Of a stretch of 64,000 bases of DNA, positions 6,771-16,588 are shown one piece after another. Source of the stretch: Thermoplasmata archaeon. GTDB lineage: Archaea; Thermoplasmatota; Thermoplasmata; GCA-020350865. The stretch lies in the NCBI GenBank assembly GCA_020348445.1, contig CP070751.1, positions 4,217,086 through 4,281,085 of the forward strand. The letters are read 5' to 3'. The translations under genes and the position numbers were made by a program. Under the pieces are notes generated by a model that was given only the letters and a program-made list of their open reading frames with translations, did not search any database and was not told the origin of the DNA. Position 1 is the first letter of the stretch. Each line of letters starts with the position of its first letter.

Positions 6771-9212
6771 ATGACTCCAACAGCGAAATTCTGTAAGTCT
6801 ATGTCTTCTGAGTTCATTGGAAGGATAAAGGAGATGGCCGAAATCAAGGACCATCTAGAGGAAAGTATGAAGGGAAATGGGAGGCTTGTTCTGGTTATGG
6901 GTGAGACCGGGATCGGCAAAAGCAGACTCCTGGAGGAACTTGGAAGATATGCCGAGACTAAAGGTGTTCTTTATCTCAAAGGAAGGAGCCTTTATCAGGA
7001 AAACTCTGAACCTTATCTTCCATTTATCGAGGCATTTGGACGGTATCTTTCAAGCGAAACATATCTGGAAGAAGACGATAAAAGGGCCTTGATTGGCGGG
7101 ATATCGGACGAGGTATTTTCATTGGGCATACTTCCTTTGGGCCAGGGTGTTGACTCTCCCACTAATACTAAACCAGGTCTTTCTCTTCAGGAAAAAAGGG
7201 ACAGACTTTTTGCATCTCTTTCCAAGGTTGTAATAGATATCTCCAAGAAAAAACCCTTGCTTGTGGTCTTGGACGATATACAGTGGGCAGATGATAGCAG
7301 TCTTCAGCTTCTGCATTATTTGGCAAGAAACATTCAAAACACGAAGGTACTGATGTGTGCTTCCTACTGCCCTGAGGACTTGGAGAAAAATGGTTGCGGC
7401 CCCCATCCGTTATCAGAAACCATAGACAAAATGAAAACCGAGAAATTGTTTTACGAGATTCAACTGGGCAGATTTGATGAGAACTGCACGGCACGAATCA
7501 TAGAATCGTTGGTAGACAGAAAATGTTTGCCACCCGAATTTGTAAAGATACTTTACGAGGAGAGCGAAGGTAATCCGTATTTCATCGAAGAGGTGTTAAA
7601 ATCCCTTGATAACGAGGGATTGATCGACATGGACAGTTACAGCTGGGATGGAAAAATCGATACTTCATTGATCAGGATACCAGGAACCATAGGGGATGTA
7701 ATCGCCAGAAGGATAGATGGATTGGACGACAAAATCAAGACCGTATTGAGATGCGCTTCCATCATTGGCAACAGTTTCAGTTTTGAGCTTTTACAAAAGG
7801 TGTGCGAAGTGTCCGAGGAGGAGTTAATTGATGCACTTGATGAATCAATTACAACTAATATAATTCATGAGGACAAGATATCATCAGAGGAGCGCTACAA
7901 ATTCGACCATGCACTGACAAGAGAGGTTATTTACAAGAGCATGACAAAAAGCAGAAGAAGGTTGATGCATAAAAAAGTTGGTTACTTAATTGAAGAGCTA
8001 TATCCTGAAAGAATCGGTGAAATGGTATATAACCTAGCACATCACTTTCAAGAGGGAAGGGATGCCGAAAAAACTTTAACCTACTCAGTAAGAGCCGGGC
8101 AAATGGCAACAGAAGCATTTGCTCCAGAGGAGGCAATCCGCCACTTTCTTTCGGCAAAAAGAACTCTTGAAGAGATGAATGTGAGTATGGAAAACCTGGC
8201 CAAAAAACTGGCTGTGGTGGCAAAACTCGGGGAAATTCACAGTACGATAGGAGAATGGGATAAATCGTTGGATTACTTCAAAGAAGCACTTAATTTAAGC
8301 CAAAGATTGGGCGATGAATTGGAGATGGCAAAAGCCTATCGAAGCACCGGTCACATAAAACAGAACAAAGGAGAATATGATGAAGCCCTGGAAAACTTCA
8401 AATTGGGTTTGGAGATCTCCGAGAAGCTAACCGATATTCATGGTTTGGCTGACACCTATAGGGGATTGGGGAGGGTGTTCTGGAGAAAAGGAGAATTCGA
8501 AAGGGCCATTGATTATTATGAGTGGAGTTTAGGCCTTACCAAAAAAATCCAGGATGAAAACGTAATGGCGGCAACATGCATAGAACTGGGAAATGTTTAC
8601 AGCGAGCTTGGCGAATGGGAAAAAGCCCTGGAATATCAACAAACCAGTCTAGAGCTTCTGGAAAGGCTCAAGAACTTCTATGAGATTGGAAGGAGTTACA
8701 ACAATATAGGTGTGACCTACGCCAGAAAAGGTGATGTGGATTTAGCTATTACGCAGTACGAAAAAAGCATAGAGGTCTCTTACAGGACAGGGAATATCAG
8801 AATGACGGGATGGGCACTTTTTAATGCTGGTGAGGCGTATGCAAGGCTAGGGCAATTCGAAAAGGCCATCGAGTACTGCGATCGATCCCTTTCAATATTC
8901 GAGAGGTTGGGTGAAAAGCTTGGTATTTCCGGATCATTCTTGTCATATGGAATAATATTCAAGCTCCAAAAACAATGGGATAAAGCCGTGGAGTACTTCG
9001 AGGAGAGCATGCGTATAAGAAAAGATCTCGAGATGCCGTATCGTTTGGCTGATGGTTATCTTGAATTCGGTCTTCTTTACAAGGAAAAAGGTGATATGGT
9101 AAAAGCTAAGGACTATCTAGAAAAGGCTCAAGATATTTTCAAGAATCTGGGGGCTAAAGAATCACTGAGAAAAGTGAAAGAAGAGCTGAAAAGTATAAAT
9201 GGCATGAAATGA
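6771..9212 (+). CDS. STAND-like ATPase with C-terminal TPR array (1)
   Basis: An 813-residue protein. Residues 13-300 form an AAA_16/STAND-type NTPase: Walker A MGETGIGKSRLLEEL near 45, Walker B LLVVLDDIQWADD near 165, and a winged-helix-like segment with FDHALTREVIYKSM near 385. Residues 430-810 carry about ten tetratricopeptide repeats (for example GEWDKSLDYFKEALNL, GEFERAIDYYEWSL, GDVDLAITQYEKSI). The layout is that of MalT/AfsR-type signal-integrating switches, where TPRs sense a ligand or partner and control ATP-dependent assembly. No cyclase, DNA-binding or effector domain is fused. A TATA box lies at 6722-6731 and GAGGGA precedes the ATG. The next gene is a close paralogue. Confidence 0.85.
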   Translation: MTPTAKFCKSMSSEFIGRIKEMAEIKDHLEESMKGNGRLVLVMGETGIGKSRLLEELGRYAETKGVLYLKGRSLYQENSEPYLPFIEAFGRYLSSETYLEEDDKRALIGGISDEVFSLGILPLGQGVDSPTNTKPGLSLQEKRDRLFASLSKVVIDISKKKPLLVVLDDIQWADDSSLQLLHYLARNIQNTKVLMCASYCPEDLEKNGCGPHPLSETIDKMKTEKLFYEIQLGRFDENCTARIIESLVDRKCLPPEFVKILYEESEGNPYFIEEVLKSLDNEGLIDMDSYSWDGKIDTSLIRIPGTIGDVIARRIDGLDDKIKTVLRCASIIGNSFSFELLQKVCEVSEEELIDALDESITTNIIHEDKISSEERYKFDHALTREVIYKSMTKSRRRLMHKKVGYLIEELYPERIGEMVYNLAHHFQEGRDAEKTLTYSVRAGQMATEAFAPEEAIRHFLSAKRTLEEMNVSMENLAKKLAVVAKLGEIHSTIGEWDKSLDYFKEALNLSQRLGDELEMAKAYRSTGHIKQNKGEYDEALENFKLGLEISEKLTDIHGLADTYRGLGRVFWRKGEFERAIDYYEWSLGLTKKIQDENVMAATCIELGNVYSELGEWEKALEYQQTSLELLERLKNFYEIGRSYNNIGVTYARKGDVDLAITQYEKSIEVSYRTGNIRMTGWALFNAGEAYARLGQFEKAIEYCDRSLSIFERLGEKLGISGSFLSYGIIFKLQKQWDKAVEYFEESMRIRKDLEMPYRLADGYLEFGLLYKEKGDMVKAKDYLEKAQDIFKNLGAKESLRKVKEELKSINGMK

Positions 9213-9266
9213 GTTATGGGGCGAATAAGTTCTTAATATAATAGCGAATCATTTGGGGAGGCTCAA

Positions 9267-11783
9267 ATGCCAAGCCTAGGAAAATTTAGCAGTGTATCAC
9301 AATCCAGGTTCGTGGGTAGGGAAAAGGAATTCAGCGATATAAAGGAGCATCTAGAGGAGAGCATTCAGGGTGCTGGGAGGCTACTTTTTGTTGTGGGAGA
9401 GGCGGGAATTGGGAAGAGTCGCCTGGTTTCGGAGCTTGCTGAGTATGGAAAATCAAAGAATGTCATGATTTTAAAAGGACGCTGTCTTTACGATGAAAAT
9501 ACTGAGCCCTATCTACCTTTCATCGATGCTTTTGGTAGATACATATCGGGGAGGAAACGTGATAACGAAGGTGCAATGCGAAAAGAAATCTACACCTCGG
9601 AAGATATCGTCTCCATGGGCCTTGTGGGGATAGCAGGTAGTTCTGCCCCGTCTTCAGATATGGCAGGTCAACCTCAAGATACTGTAGGGGAGCTTGTGCC
9701 AATGGGCCTTTTACCAATTGATGATGAAGGATTGGGTGTTCACCCCTCTAAGGTTAGGGAAATCAATCTCCAGCAGGAGAGAACCAGGCTCTTTGAATCA
9801 TTGTCACAGCTGGTAACAGATATCTCGGAAAGCGAGCCTCTACTTTTGATTTTAGAGGATCTGCAATGGGCTGATGATGGCAGCCTACAACTTCTGCATT
9901 ATCTGGCAAGGAACATTCAGAATTCAAGGGTAATGATCTGTGCAACATACAGACCGGAAGAGATAGAGAATATTAGAGGTGAGGTTCATCCCCTTTCAAA
10001 AACCCTGAGAAGAATGAGACCCGAGAAGCTTTTTTATGAAATAGGACTGCAAAGGTTCGATGAAAAAAGCACAGCATCAATGATTGAATCCATGTTGAAA
10101 ATACAAAATATTCCAGAGGCATTCATCCATAGATTATATTTGGAGAGCGAAGGAAATCCATTTTTCATAGAAGAAGTTGTGACATCTTTGGTAAATGAAG
10201 GACTCATCGATCCCAAGGATTATGCATGGGACACAAAATTCGATCCATCCAAGATTCACATACCCAGCACGATAAGGGATGTTATAGGGCGAAGAATGGA
10301 TAGGCTAGATGAGGAAACCAAGGCGATTTTGAGTTATGCATCCGTAATCGGCAACCAGTTTACCTTCGAAACACTGCATCGTTTAAGTGATCTTAATGAG
10401 GAAGAACTTGTGGATTCAATAGATGCCCTCATAGCGGCAAATATAATACATGAAGACATAGCAACCAAAGAAGAGAGGTACAGGTTCGACCACACCCAGA
10501 TAAGAGAGGTGATCTACAACAGCATGAGCAGAAGCAGAAGGAGATTGATGCATAAAAGAATAGGCTACATCATAGAAGAGCTCAACAGAAACAAATTAGA
10601 TGATGTTGTGTACAATCTTGCCCGACATTTCTATGAGGGAAAGGATACAGATAAGACCATAACATATGCAATTCGGGCTGGAGAAAAGGCCACAGGGTCA
10701 TTTGCACCTGAAGATGCCCTTGCATATTATAATATGGCACTGGATGCATTAATGAGACTTGAGGATACAGAGGAGAACAAGGAGAGGATGATATTTCTTC
10801 TTAAGAGGTTGGGGGAGATTTCCTTTAATTTGTCTGAATGGGAGCCTGCATTAGATTATTTTAAAAGGGCAATAGATCTGTGCGAGGCAACGGAAAATGA
10901 TGGAGATCGGGCCGAGGCCCTCAGAAAAACTGGGTATGTCCTTAACAGGATGGGAAAATGGGAGCTCGCAACACAGAATTTTGAAAAGAGCCTTAGCATC
11001 TCCAATAAACTCGACGATAAGTTCGGAATCGCCGATGCCCATAGGGGACTTGGCTACATACACTGGAGACTGGGTGAATATGATGATGCAATAGCACATT
11101 ACAATGAGTGCATCCAATTCAGTATGGAGATCGGGGATATGCACACAATCGCCCTTTCATTCATTGAACTTGGAAATGTGTACATCGAGACAGGAGATAT
11201 AGAAAAAGCAATTGAATACTACAACAAGAGCCTAAAGAACCTCGAGCCCATTGGGGATTATGGAGAGATGGCAAGGGCCTACAACAACCTCGGAGACTCG
11301 TACCTAAAGAGCGGAAGCTATGACAAGGCCATAGAGTACTTTGAAAAATGCGAGGAGATGGGCAGGAAGATCGGAAGAAAGGATGTAGTGGGCTGGAGTC
11401 TCTTTAACAGTGGTGAGGCCTGGGCATTGAAAGGCGAGGCAGACAAGGCCTTGGAGTGCGCCGAAAAATCCATGGCAATTCTAGGCACGGTGGGAGACAA
11501 GCTTGGGATCCAGGCATGCCAAAAAATATTTGGAATGGGCTACGGTTTAAGAGGGGAATGGGATAAATCTATTGAGAGCTTCAATACTTGCGTTGAGATG
11601 GGTAAGGAAACGAACGTTCCTTACATCCAGGGTGAGGTGCACTATCATTTTGGTAGAATGTACAAAGAGAAGGGTGATATGGATAAGGCGAGGGAGCAGT
11701 TCCAACACGCTTTGGAAATTTTCACTGGGCTAGAGAACGAGGAATTTGTTGCCAGGGTGAAGAAGGAGCTGGATGGGCTTTAG
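9267..11783 (+). CDS. STAND-like ATPase with C-terminal TPR array (2)
   Basis: An 838-residue paralogue of the gene 54 bases upstream, collinear over its whole length. Walker A is VGEAGIGKSRLVSEL near 48 and Walker B LLLILEDLQWADD near 190. FDHTQIREVIYNSMSRSRRRLMHKRIGYIIEEL matches the same segment of the paralogue, and the TPR array covers about 460-835. It has an extra Gly/Pro/Ser-rich insert (about 108-160) between Walker A and B. GGGGAGG precedes the ATG. Tandem duplication followed by divergence is the simplest history. Function is unknown; regulatory signalling is likeliest by domain type. Confidence 0.85.
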   Translation: MPSLGKFSSVSQSRFVGREKEFSDIKEHLEESIQGAGRLLFVVGEAGIGKSRLVSELAEYGKSKNVMILKGRCLYDENTEPYLPFIDAFGRYISGRKRDNEGAMRKEIYTSEDIVSMGLVGIAGSSAPSSDMAGQPQDTVGELVPMGLLPIDDEGLGVHPSKVREINLQQERTRLFESLSQLVTDISESEPLLLILEDLQWADDGSLQLLHYLARNIQNSRVMICATYRPEEIENIRGEVHPLSKTLRRMRPEKLFYEIGLQRFDEKSTASMIESMLKIQNIPEAFIHRLYLESEGNPFFIEEVVTSLVNEGLIDPKDYAWDTKFDPSKIHIPSTIRDVIGRRMDRLDEETKAILSYASVIGNQFTFETLHRLSDLNEEELVDSIDALIAANIIHEDIATKEERYRFDHTQIREVIYNSMSRSRRRLMHKRIGYIIEELNRNKLDDVVYNLARHFYEGKDTDKTITYAIRAGEKATGSFAPEDALAYYNMALDALMRLEDTEENKERMIFLLKRLGEISFNLSEWEPALDYFKRAIDLCEATENDGDRAEALRKTGYVLNRMGKWELATQNFEKSLSISNKLDDKFGIADAHRGLGYIHWRLGEYDDAIAHYNECIQFSMEIGDMHTIALSFIELGNVYIETGDIEKAIEYYNKSLKNLEPIGDYGEMARAYNNLGDSYLKSGSYDKAIEYFEKCEEMGRKIGRKDVVGWSLFNSGEAWALKGEADKALECAEKSMAILGTVGDKLGIQACQKIFGMGYGLRGEWDKSIESFNTCVEMGKETNVPYIQGEVHYHFGRMYKEKGDMDKAREQFQHALEIFTGLENEEFVARVKKELDGL

Positions 11784-11814
11784 GAATTTCTTAAACAAAT
11801 TTTGGATATTGCCC

Positions 11815-13869
11815 CTAGATCCCAATAAATATGAATTTCGTTATGTCCGAAGTCGAAATTTGATAACCTTTCGTCATCTCCAAGACAGTATCAAATGCGC
11901 CTTCGGGCATCCTTGCGGAATGCCAGCACCATCTCTGTCCAATGTAATCGTAATAATTAATTCCAATTGTATTTGGGATATTGTCGCAATACCAGTCTGC
12001 GGTATGGTTAACATCTAGTTTCAGTGGTATTCCAATTGTATCGTATTGAGACAGATATTCCTCTGTCCATATCCCCACACTATAGGTTCCCGTACCCACA
12101 CCCCTGGTTGCGTTCATGGGGAGTACCATATAGTACAACCTGGCACCAGGATCATTGGCCTGGGCATCTTCGTGGGTGGCCATACATATATCATAGCTAA
12201 CAGGAGGGTAAACAAGTTCATAATCCAAATCAGAATCTCTAAAAAAACCATCCCTTCTATTTGAATATAACACCCAATACTCATCATCGGGACCCATACT
12301 CTTTAGTCTCTCCCAATTTATGTCTACATCTCCATTTGGTTTAACAAAAACAAAAAGGTTTTTTGCATCAGTGGCAAAATCAAATCCTGAAAATCCGTTG
12401 TCGTCATCATATAAGATCATGGCGCCAGGCAAACCCATGAAAGTGTAATTTGACTGTTGGCCGAATTTCACCTCATAGGCCTCACCTAATTTCATATCTG
12501 TATTATTGACATCACCATCCCCCAAATTGTGCTTTCGCCAAGTACGGGTTGCAGGATCCATATATTTGATGTATTCTGCATTCATGTGGGATATTAAATA
12601 GTCAGTATCAAGGGAGTTTATAGGTTCCAGTGGTAGGGAAAAAGAAGAGACTCCCTGCTGGAATATCTTGGTCCATTTACCCACTGTTCTACTGGTCCTA
12701 GACACCTGGCCGTCACTGTTCACGGCTCTTATTGTATAATAATACTGCTCATTGTAATTGGTTTTATTATCTGGATTAGCTGAATTGGTATCATTCCACA
12801 TGGTTCGTAGCGGTATTGGGTCCAACTCACCCTTTTCCTTATCACTTGAAGTATTTACCCATATATCGTTAAAATTGAAATCGGTCTGAGATGTTGATCG
12901 ATATAATAGATAATAATCGATACCTGGTGAATGTGGAGGATCCCAGTTAAGTACCGCATCCTTTTTATCCTGGCTAATATTAATATAAAGTTCAGGTGGT
13001 GGTATACCAACAAAGACTATTATATATGCAATATTATTGGATAGATCGATATCAGAACTTATTCCAGACAATACCTCGATACTAATATTATGATATCCTG
13101 AAGTTGAGGGGGTCCATGCTGTGTAAGTATTTGAAATGCCGTTGTTTGGGATGAAATCAACGTCTGGATATAGCGAGTCACCAGGAACTAGATTGGAATG
13201 GCTGCCTACCCCATCATTCTCAGCAAGCAAAAGGCCATCAATATAAAATCTTGTTTTAATTTTACTTGGCACAATTGCGTCCACTCCTCGATAGTTTGGA
13301 TTTGAATCGGTTCCATAGCTCCTATCATATAATTCACCTTCAATGTAATAATTTCCGATTTTTATCCAATCAACTACTACACTGTCTCCAGAAGAGGGTG
13401 TATCACTTTTCTGAGTTACCCTTATTGTATGGTCGCCGGATGCAATGGATATATCGTGGATCGTGACAATATCAAAGGCTGGCATTGAGTTGAAATTGGC
13501 AATTTGCGCCCCATCCAAATGAACATCCGTACTTGTTGCATCAGAACTGGATCTGATCCGTAATTGTATATCTAGAATTGCGTTAGAATTCATATTAAAA
13601 TCATACTCTGCATAATCACCATAATGCCAGGTCGCTGCATAAGTTACAGCCATATTATGAACATCGACATCGATTATGGTTTCCATTCCTACTGAAAGAG
13701 GGAATTCAATCGAGATTTCATTGGAAAATACAGCAAGATCCCCTCCTCTCGGGGACGGGTCATCCACTATCGTTATCGTTGAGGTGACATTTTCTGTGCC
13801 TATTATCACAAATGTTGCGGTAAACAATATTATGCATACCAGTTCGCTTAATATCTTTTTTAATTTCAT
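11815..13869 (-). CDS. Secreted FN3 protein with shared C-terminal module
   Basis: 684 residues from ATG 13869 (697 from the in-frame ATG at 13908). The start at 13869 gives a classical signal peptide, MKLKKILSELVCIILFTATFVIIG. Residues 50-170 hold a carbohydrate-binding-like beta domain (YGDYAEYDFNMNSNAILDIQLRI...VVVDWIKIGNYY). It is followed by a CARDB-like segment and an FN3 domain (YINISQDKKDAVLNWDPP...YYTIRAVNSDGQ). From about residue 400 a roughly 280-residue module recurs in the neighbouring protein (13973-16462) and ends MTKGYQISTSDITKFIFIGI. It is an extracellular or cell-surface protein; the shared tail probably fixes both to the same site. Confidence 0.85.
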   Translation of the reverse strand: MKLKKILSELVCIILFTATFVIIGTENVTSTITIVDDPSPRGGDLAVFSNEISIEFPLSVGMETIIDVDVHNMAVTYAATWHYGDYAEYDFNMNSNAILDIQLRIRSSSDATSTDVHLDGAQIANFNSMPAFDIVTIHDISIASGDHTIRVTQKSDTPSSGDSVVVDWIKIGNYYIEGELYDRSYGTDSNPNYRGVDAIVPSKIKTRFYIDGLLLAENDGVGSHSNLVPGDSLYPDVDFIPNNGISNTYTAWTPSTSGYHNISIEVLSGISSDIDLSNNIAYIIVFVGIPPPELYINISQDKKDAVLNWDPPHSPGIDYYLLYRSTSQTDFNFNDIWVNTSSDKEKGELDPIPLRTMWNDTNSANPDNKTNYNEQYYYTIRAVNSDGQVSRTSRTVGKWTKIFQQGVSSFSLPLEPINSLDTDYLISHMNAEYIKYMDPATRTWRKHNLGDGDVNNTDMKLGEAYEVKFGQQSNYTFMGLPGAMILYDDDNGFSGFDFATDAKNLFVFVKPNGDVDINWERLKSMGPDDEYWVLYSNRRDGFFRDSDLDYELVYPPVSYDICMATHEDAQANDPGARLYYMVLPMNATRGVGTGTYSVGIWTEEYLSQYDTIGIPLKLDVNHTADWYCDNIPNTIGINYYDYIGQRWCWHSARMPEGAFDTVLEMTKGYQISTSDITKFIFIGI

Positions 13870-13972
13870 TTTTTTAATATATTTTCCTCCTATTGCACTA
13901 AATAACATTATATCATACTGAGTATTAAATATCTTCTAAATTCATTACGCTCCCTTTTGTTTATGTGCCCGA

Positions 13973-16462
13973 CTAAATCCCAATAAATATGAATCTCGTT
14001 ATGTCCGAAGTCGAAATTTGATAACCTTTTGTCATCTCCAAGACAGTATCAAATGCGCCTTCGGGCATTATCGTTGAATGCCAGTACCACCGCTGCTTGC
14101 TGGAATTAAAATAGTTGATTCCCACACAATCAGGGATGTTGTCGCAGTACCAGTCTGCCGTATAATTATTTTCCAGTTTCAGTGGGATACCAATTGTGTC
14201 GTATCCACATGAATATTCCTCTGTCCAAATCCCAATGCTGTATGTGCTGGAACCTTGAATCCCACTTGAGTTATAAGGGACAACCATGTAGTACAGCCTT
14301 GCTCCAGGATCGTCAGCCTGCGCTTTTTTATGGGAGATATTGTGGTTTTTAAAGGCCACAGTGCCAAGACTGAAATAATCATAACCAGGAATTCCGAAGA
14401 AGCCGTCCCGTTTATTTGAGTAATAGACATTATATATATCTCCAATGTCCATACATGCCGGTTCATCCCAGGTGAGGTTTACATCTCCATTTACCTCAAC
14501 CACCGCTGTAAGGTTTCTGGCATTTGATTCTGGATCAAATCCTAAAAATCCACTATCGTCATTATAAAATATCATGGCAGCAGGCAGCCCGCAGAAGGTG
14601 TAGTTTGCATTATTGCTAAATTTGATTTCATAACCTTCTCCCAATGTCATCTTTGTATTGTTGTTATTGCCATCTCCAAGACTATGTTGCTGCCATCTAT
14701 GGGTTACTGGATCCATGTATTTGATATAATCCGCCTTTGTATTTTCGGTAAAATTATCGGTCCATATTGATTGCAGAGGCTCAAGTGGTAGTGCCGACGT
14801 CGATACCCCTGGTGAAAAGGTTGCTGTCCATTTTCCCACTGTCCTAGATGTGGGTCCGATATCACCGTTCTCATAGACAGTTCTTATTGTATAGTAGTAT
14901 TCTTGGGGAGCATTCTCTGATGCAGCATTTGTATCATTCCATGTGGTTCTGAGGGGGATGGTGCCATTGTCATCATGATAGGAGGTATTTACCCAGAACG
15001 AAGAAAAATCAAATCCAGTTTGCGATGTTGCACGATATATTAGGTAGTATGCCAGACCTGTTGTTCCAGTTTGCGTCCAATTGAGAAGGATATTAACTCC
15101 ATCTGTTTTTATATATAAGTTAAGAGGTCGCGGACTTATAACCCAATTGTCGAACCCCACAAATACGCGATCTCCATATGCCGAAAGAGACCTTACATAG
15201 GAATGCAGGGAGTCATCGGGTGTAATTATGGTTTTTGGTTCGATGATATCGCCAAATCTGTTTATCCTGATGTAGTAACCCTCATGAACTCCAGACGTGG
15301 TGATGTTGTCAAAAACGATGTGGATAATATCAGCCTCACCCAGGGCTGAATATACATTACAATACCTGTCTGCCGTGGTTTCAATATATATTCCACCCTC
15401 GTCGGGAATCCAAGAGTTTCCATAATCCAGACTGTATTTGTAAAGAATCTCCTTCATACCGCTATCCTGTGCAGCACCCTGCCTGGTTCCCTTGTATACA
15501 AGATAAAGGCCTCCACTATCATTGCATAAAAGAGAAACATGACCCTCAGAGAACTCGCCTTTTGTAATAGTTGTCTGGTTTCCCCATGTGGCTCCATTAT
15601 CCTGGCTTCTGCGAAAATAGGTCTCACCCAAATATTCAGGACTGTGCCAGTCAGGACCAAAGGCGATAAAGACATTTCCTTTGGAATCGGCACAAAGTCC
15701 AGCCTTATGGCCAACATCCATCCAGGAAAAGTCATTGATGTCAACTGGTGCTGACCAAGAAAGACCGCCATCGAGGCTTCTTGTATACATCATCGCGCCA
15801 TTATCGTTCCCGGGTTGATCTAAGCCATAGGATAAATGAAGCGTGTCATTTGTCCCCACAATTATAGTTGGGAGACCTATCCATACATTGGTAGGGCCTG
15901 GCATCTCAGCTATTGTTATAGGATTTATCCATTCACTACCGTTGTATCTGGAATAATATAATCCTGTTGTGTCCCCTGAACCAAATAGTCCCCTATGCCA
16001 AGCCAAATGGGCATTTCCTTTGGTATCTATGGCCATGGAAATACCATCTCTAATAGGGGAAACATCGTAGTCAGTGTCAATTCCCATGGCTCTTTCTGTC
16101 CAGCTGATTCCACCATCAAAGCTCTTTCTAAAATAGATATCGTAATCCCCCGTTAGTTCATCTTTAAAGACAGCCATTATATAATCAGGATCGTAATTTT
16201 GATTGCTAGCTATCTGGGTATCTGTTGTGTTCGTGGGTGTTATGCTCAGGCGCGTTATGGGGTCCCAATCGAGATTACCTGCTTGCTTGGATCTGAAGTA
16301 AGCCTCGAAGTTGTCCTTTTGGAAGTAGATGCTGTCCGCGCCAACATCCGGTACTTTTAGGGGAAATATAATTAAAACCATGGATAAGAAGAGTAGCAAA
16401 ATAGTGAATATCGAGATTGTCTTTCTGCATTTGTTGATAGGGTTATTTATACTCGTGCCCAC
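13973..16462 (-). CDS. Secreted BNR/sialidase-like repeat protein
   Basis: An 829-residue protein with a GTG start after a GGGGGG ribosome binding site. The signal peptide is TISIFTILLLFLSMVLIIFPL. Residues 55-420 contain Asp-box/BNR-type repeats (SFDGGISWTERA, SLDGGLSWSAPV, SQDNGATWGNQT, SLDYGNSWIPDE), the bladed-propeller fold of sialidases and related lectins. The active-site arginine triad could not be confirmed by eye. It continues with FN3 (YIKTDGVNILLNWTQTG...YYTIRTVYENGD) and the C-terminal module shared with the downstream gene 11815-13869. The two genes are 103 bases apart on the same strand. It is likely a surface adhesin or glycan-binding protein. Confidence 0.85.
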   Translation of the reverse strand: MGTSINNPINKCRKTISIFTILLLFLSMVLIIFPLKVPDVGADSIYFQKDNFEAYFRSKQAGNLDWDPITRLSITPTNTTDTQIASNQNYDPDYIMAVFKDELTGDYDIYFRKSFDGGISWTERAMGIDTDYDVSPIRDGISMAIDTKGNAHLAWHRGLFGSGDTTGLYYSRYNGSEWINPITIAEMPGPTNVWIGLPTIIVGTNDTLHLSYGLDQPGNDNGAMMYTRSLDGGLSWSAPVDINDFSWMDVGHKAGLCADSKGNVFIAFGPDWHSPEYLGETYFRRSQDNGATWGNQTTITKGEFSEGHVSLLCNDSGGLYLVYKGTRQGAAQDSGMKEILYKYSLDYGNSWIPDEGGIYIETTADRYCNVYSALGEADIIHIVFDNITTSGVHEGYYIRINRFGDIIEPKTIITPDDSLHSYVRSLSAYGDRVFVGFDNWVISPRPLNLYIKTDGVNILLNWTQTGTTGLAYYLIYRATSQTGFDFSSFWVNTSYHDDNGTIPLRTTWNDTNAASENAPQEYYYTIRTVYENGDIGPTSRTVGKWTATFSPGVSTSALPLEPLQSIWTDNFTENTKADYIKYMDPVTHRWQQHSLGDGNNNNTKMTLGEGYEIKFSNNANYTFCGLPAAMIFYNDDSGFLGFDPESNARNLTAVVEVNGDVNLTWDEPACMDIGDIYNVYYSNKRDGFFGIPGYDYFSLGTVAFKNHNISHKKAQADDPGARLYYMVVPYNSSGIQGSSTYSIGIWTEEYSCGYDTIGIPLKLENNYTADWYCDNIPDCVGINYFNSSKQRWYWHSTIMPEGAFDTVLEMTKGYQISTSDITRFIFIGI

Positions 16463-16588
16463 TCCCCCCCTCTCAGATTGATATATTACTATATATTCTA
16501 CATCAAATAAATAAATATTGGAAAAAGCTTGGCTTTTTCCCTTTAAATCGGATAGTATGGGCGCTTTTGAGGTGATTATGAAGGATAT

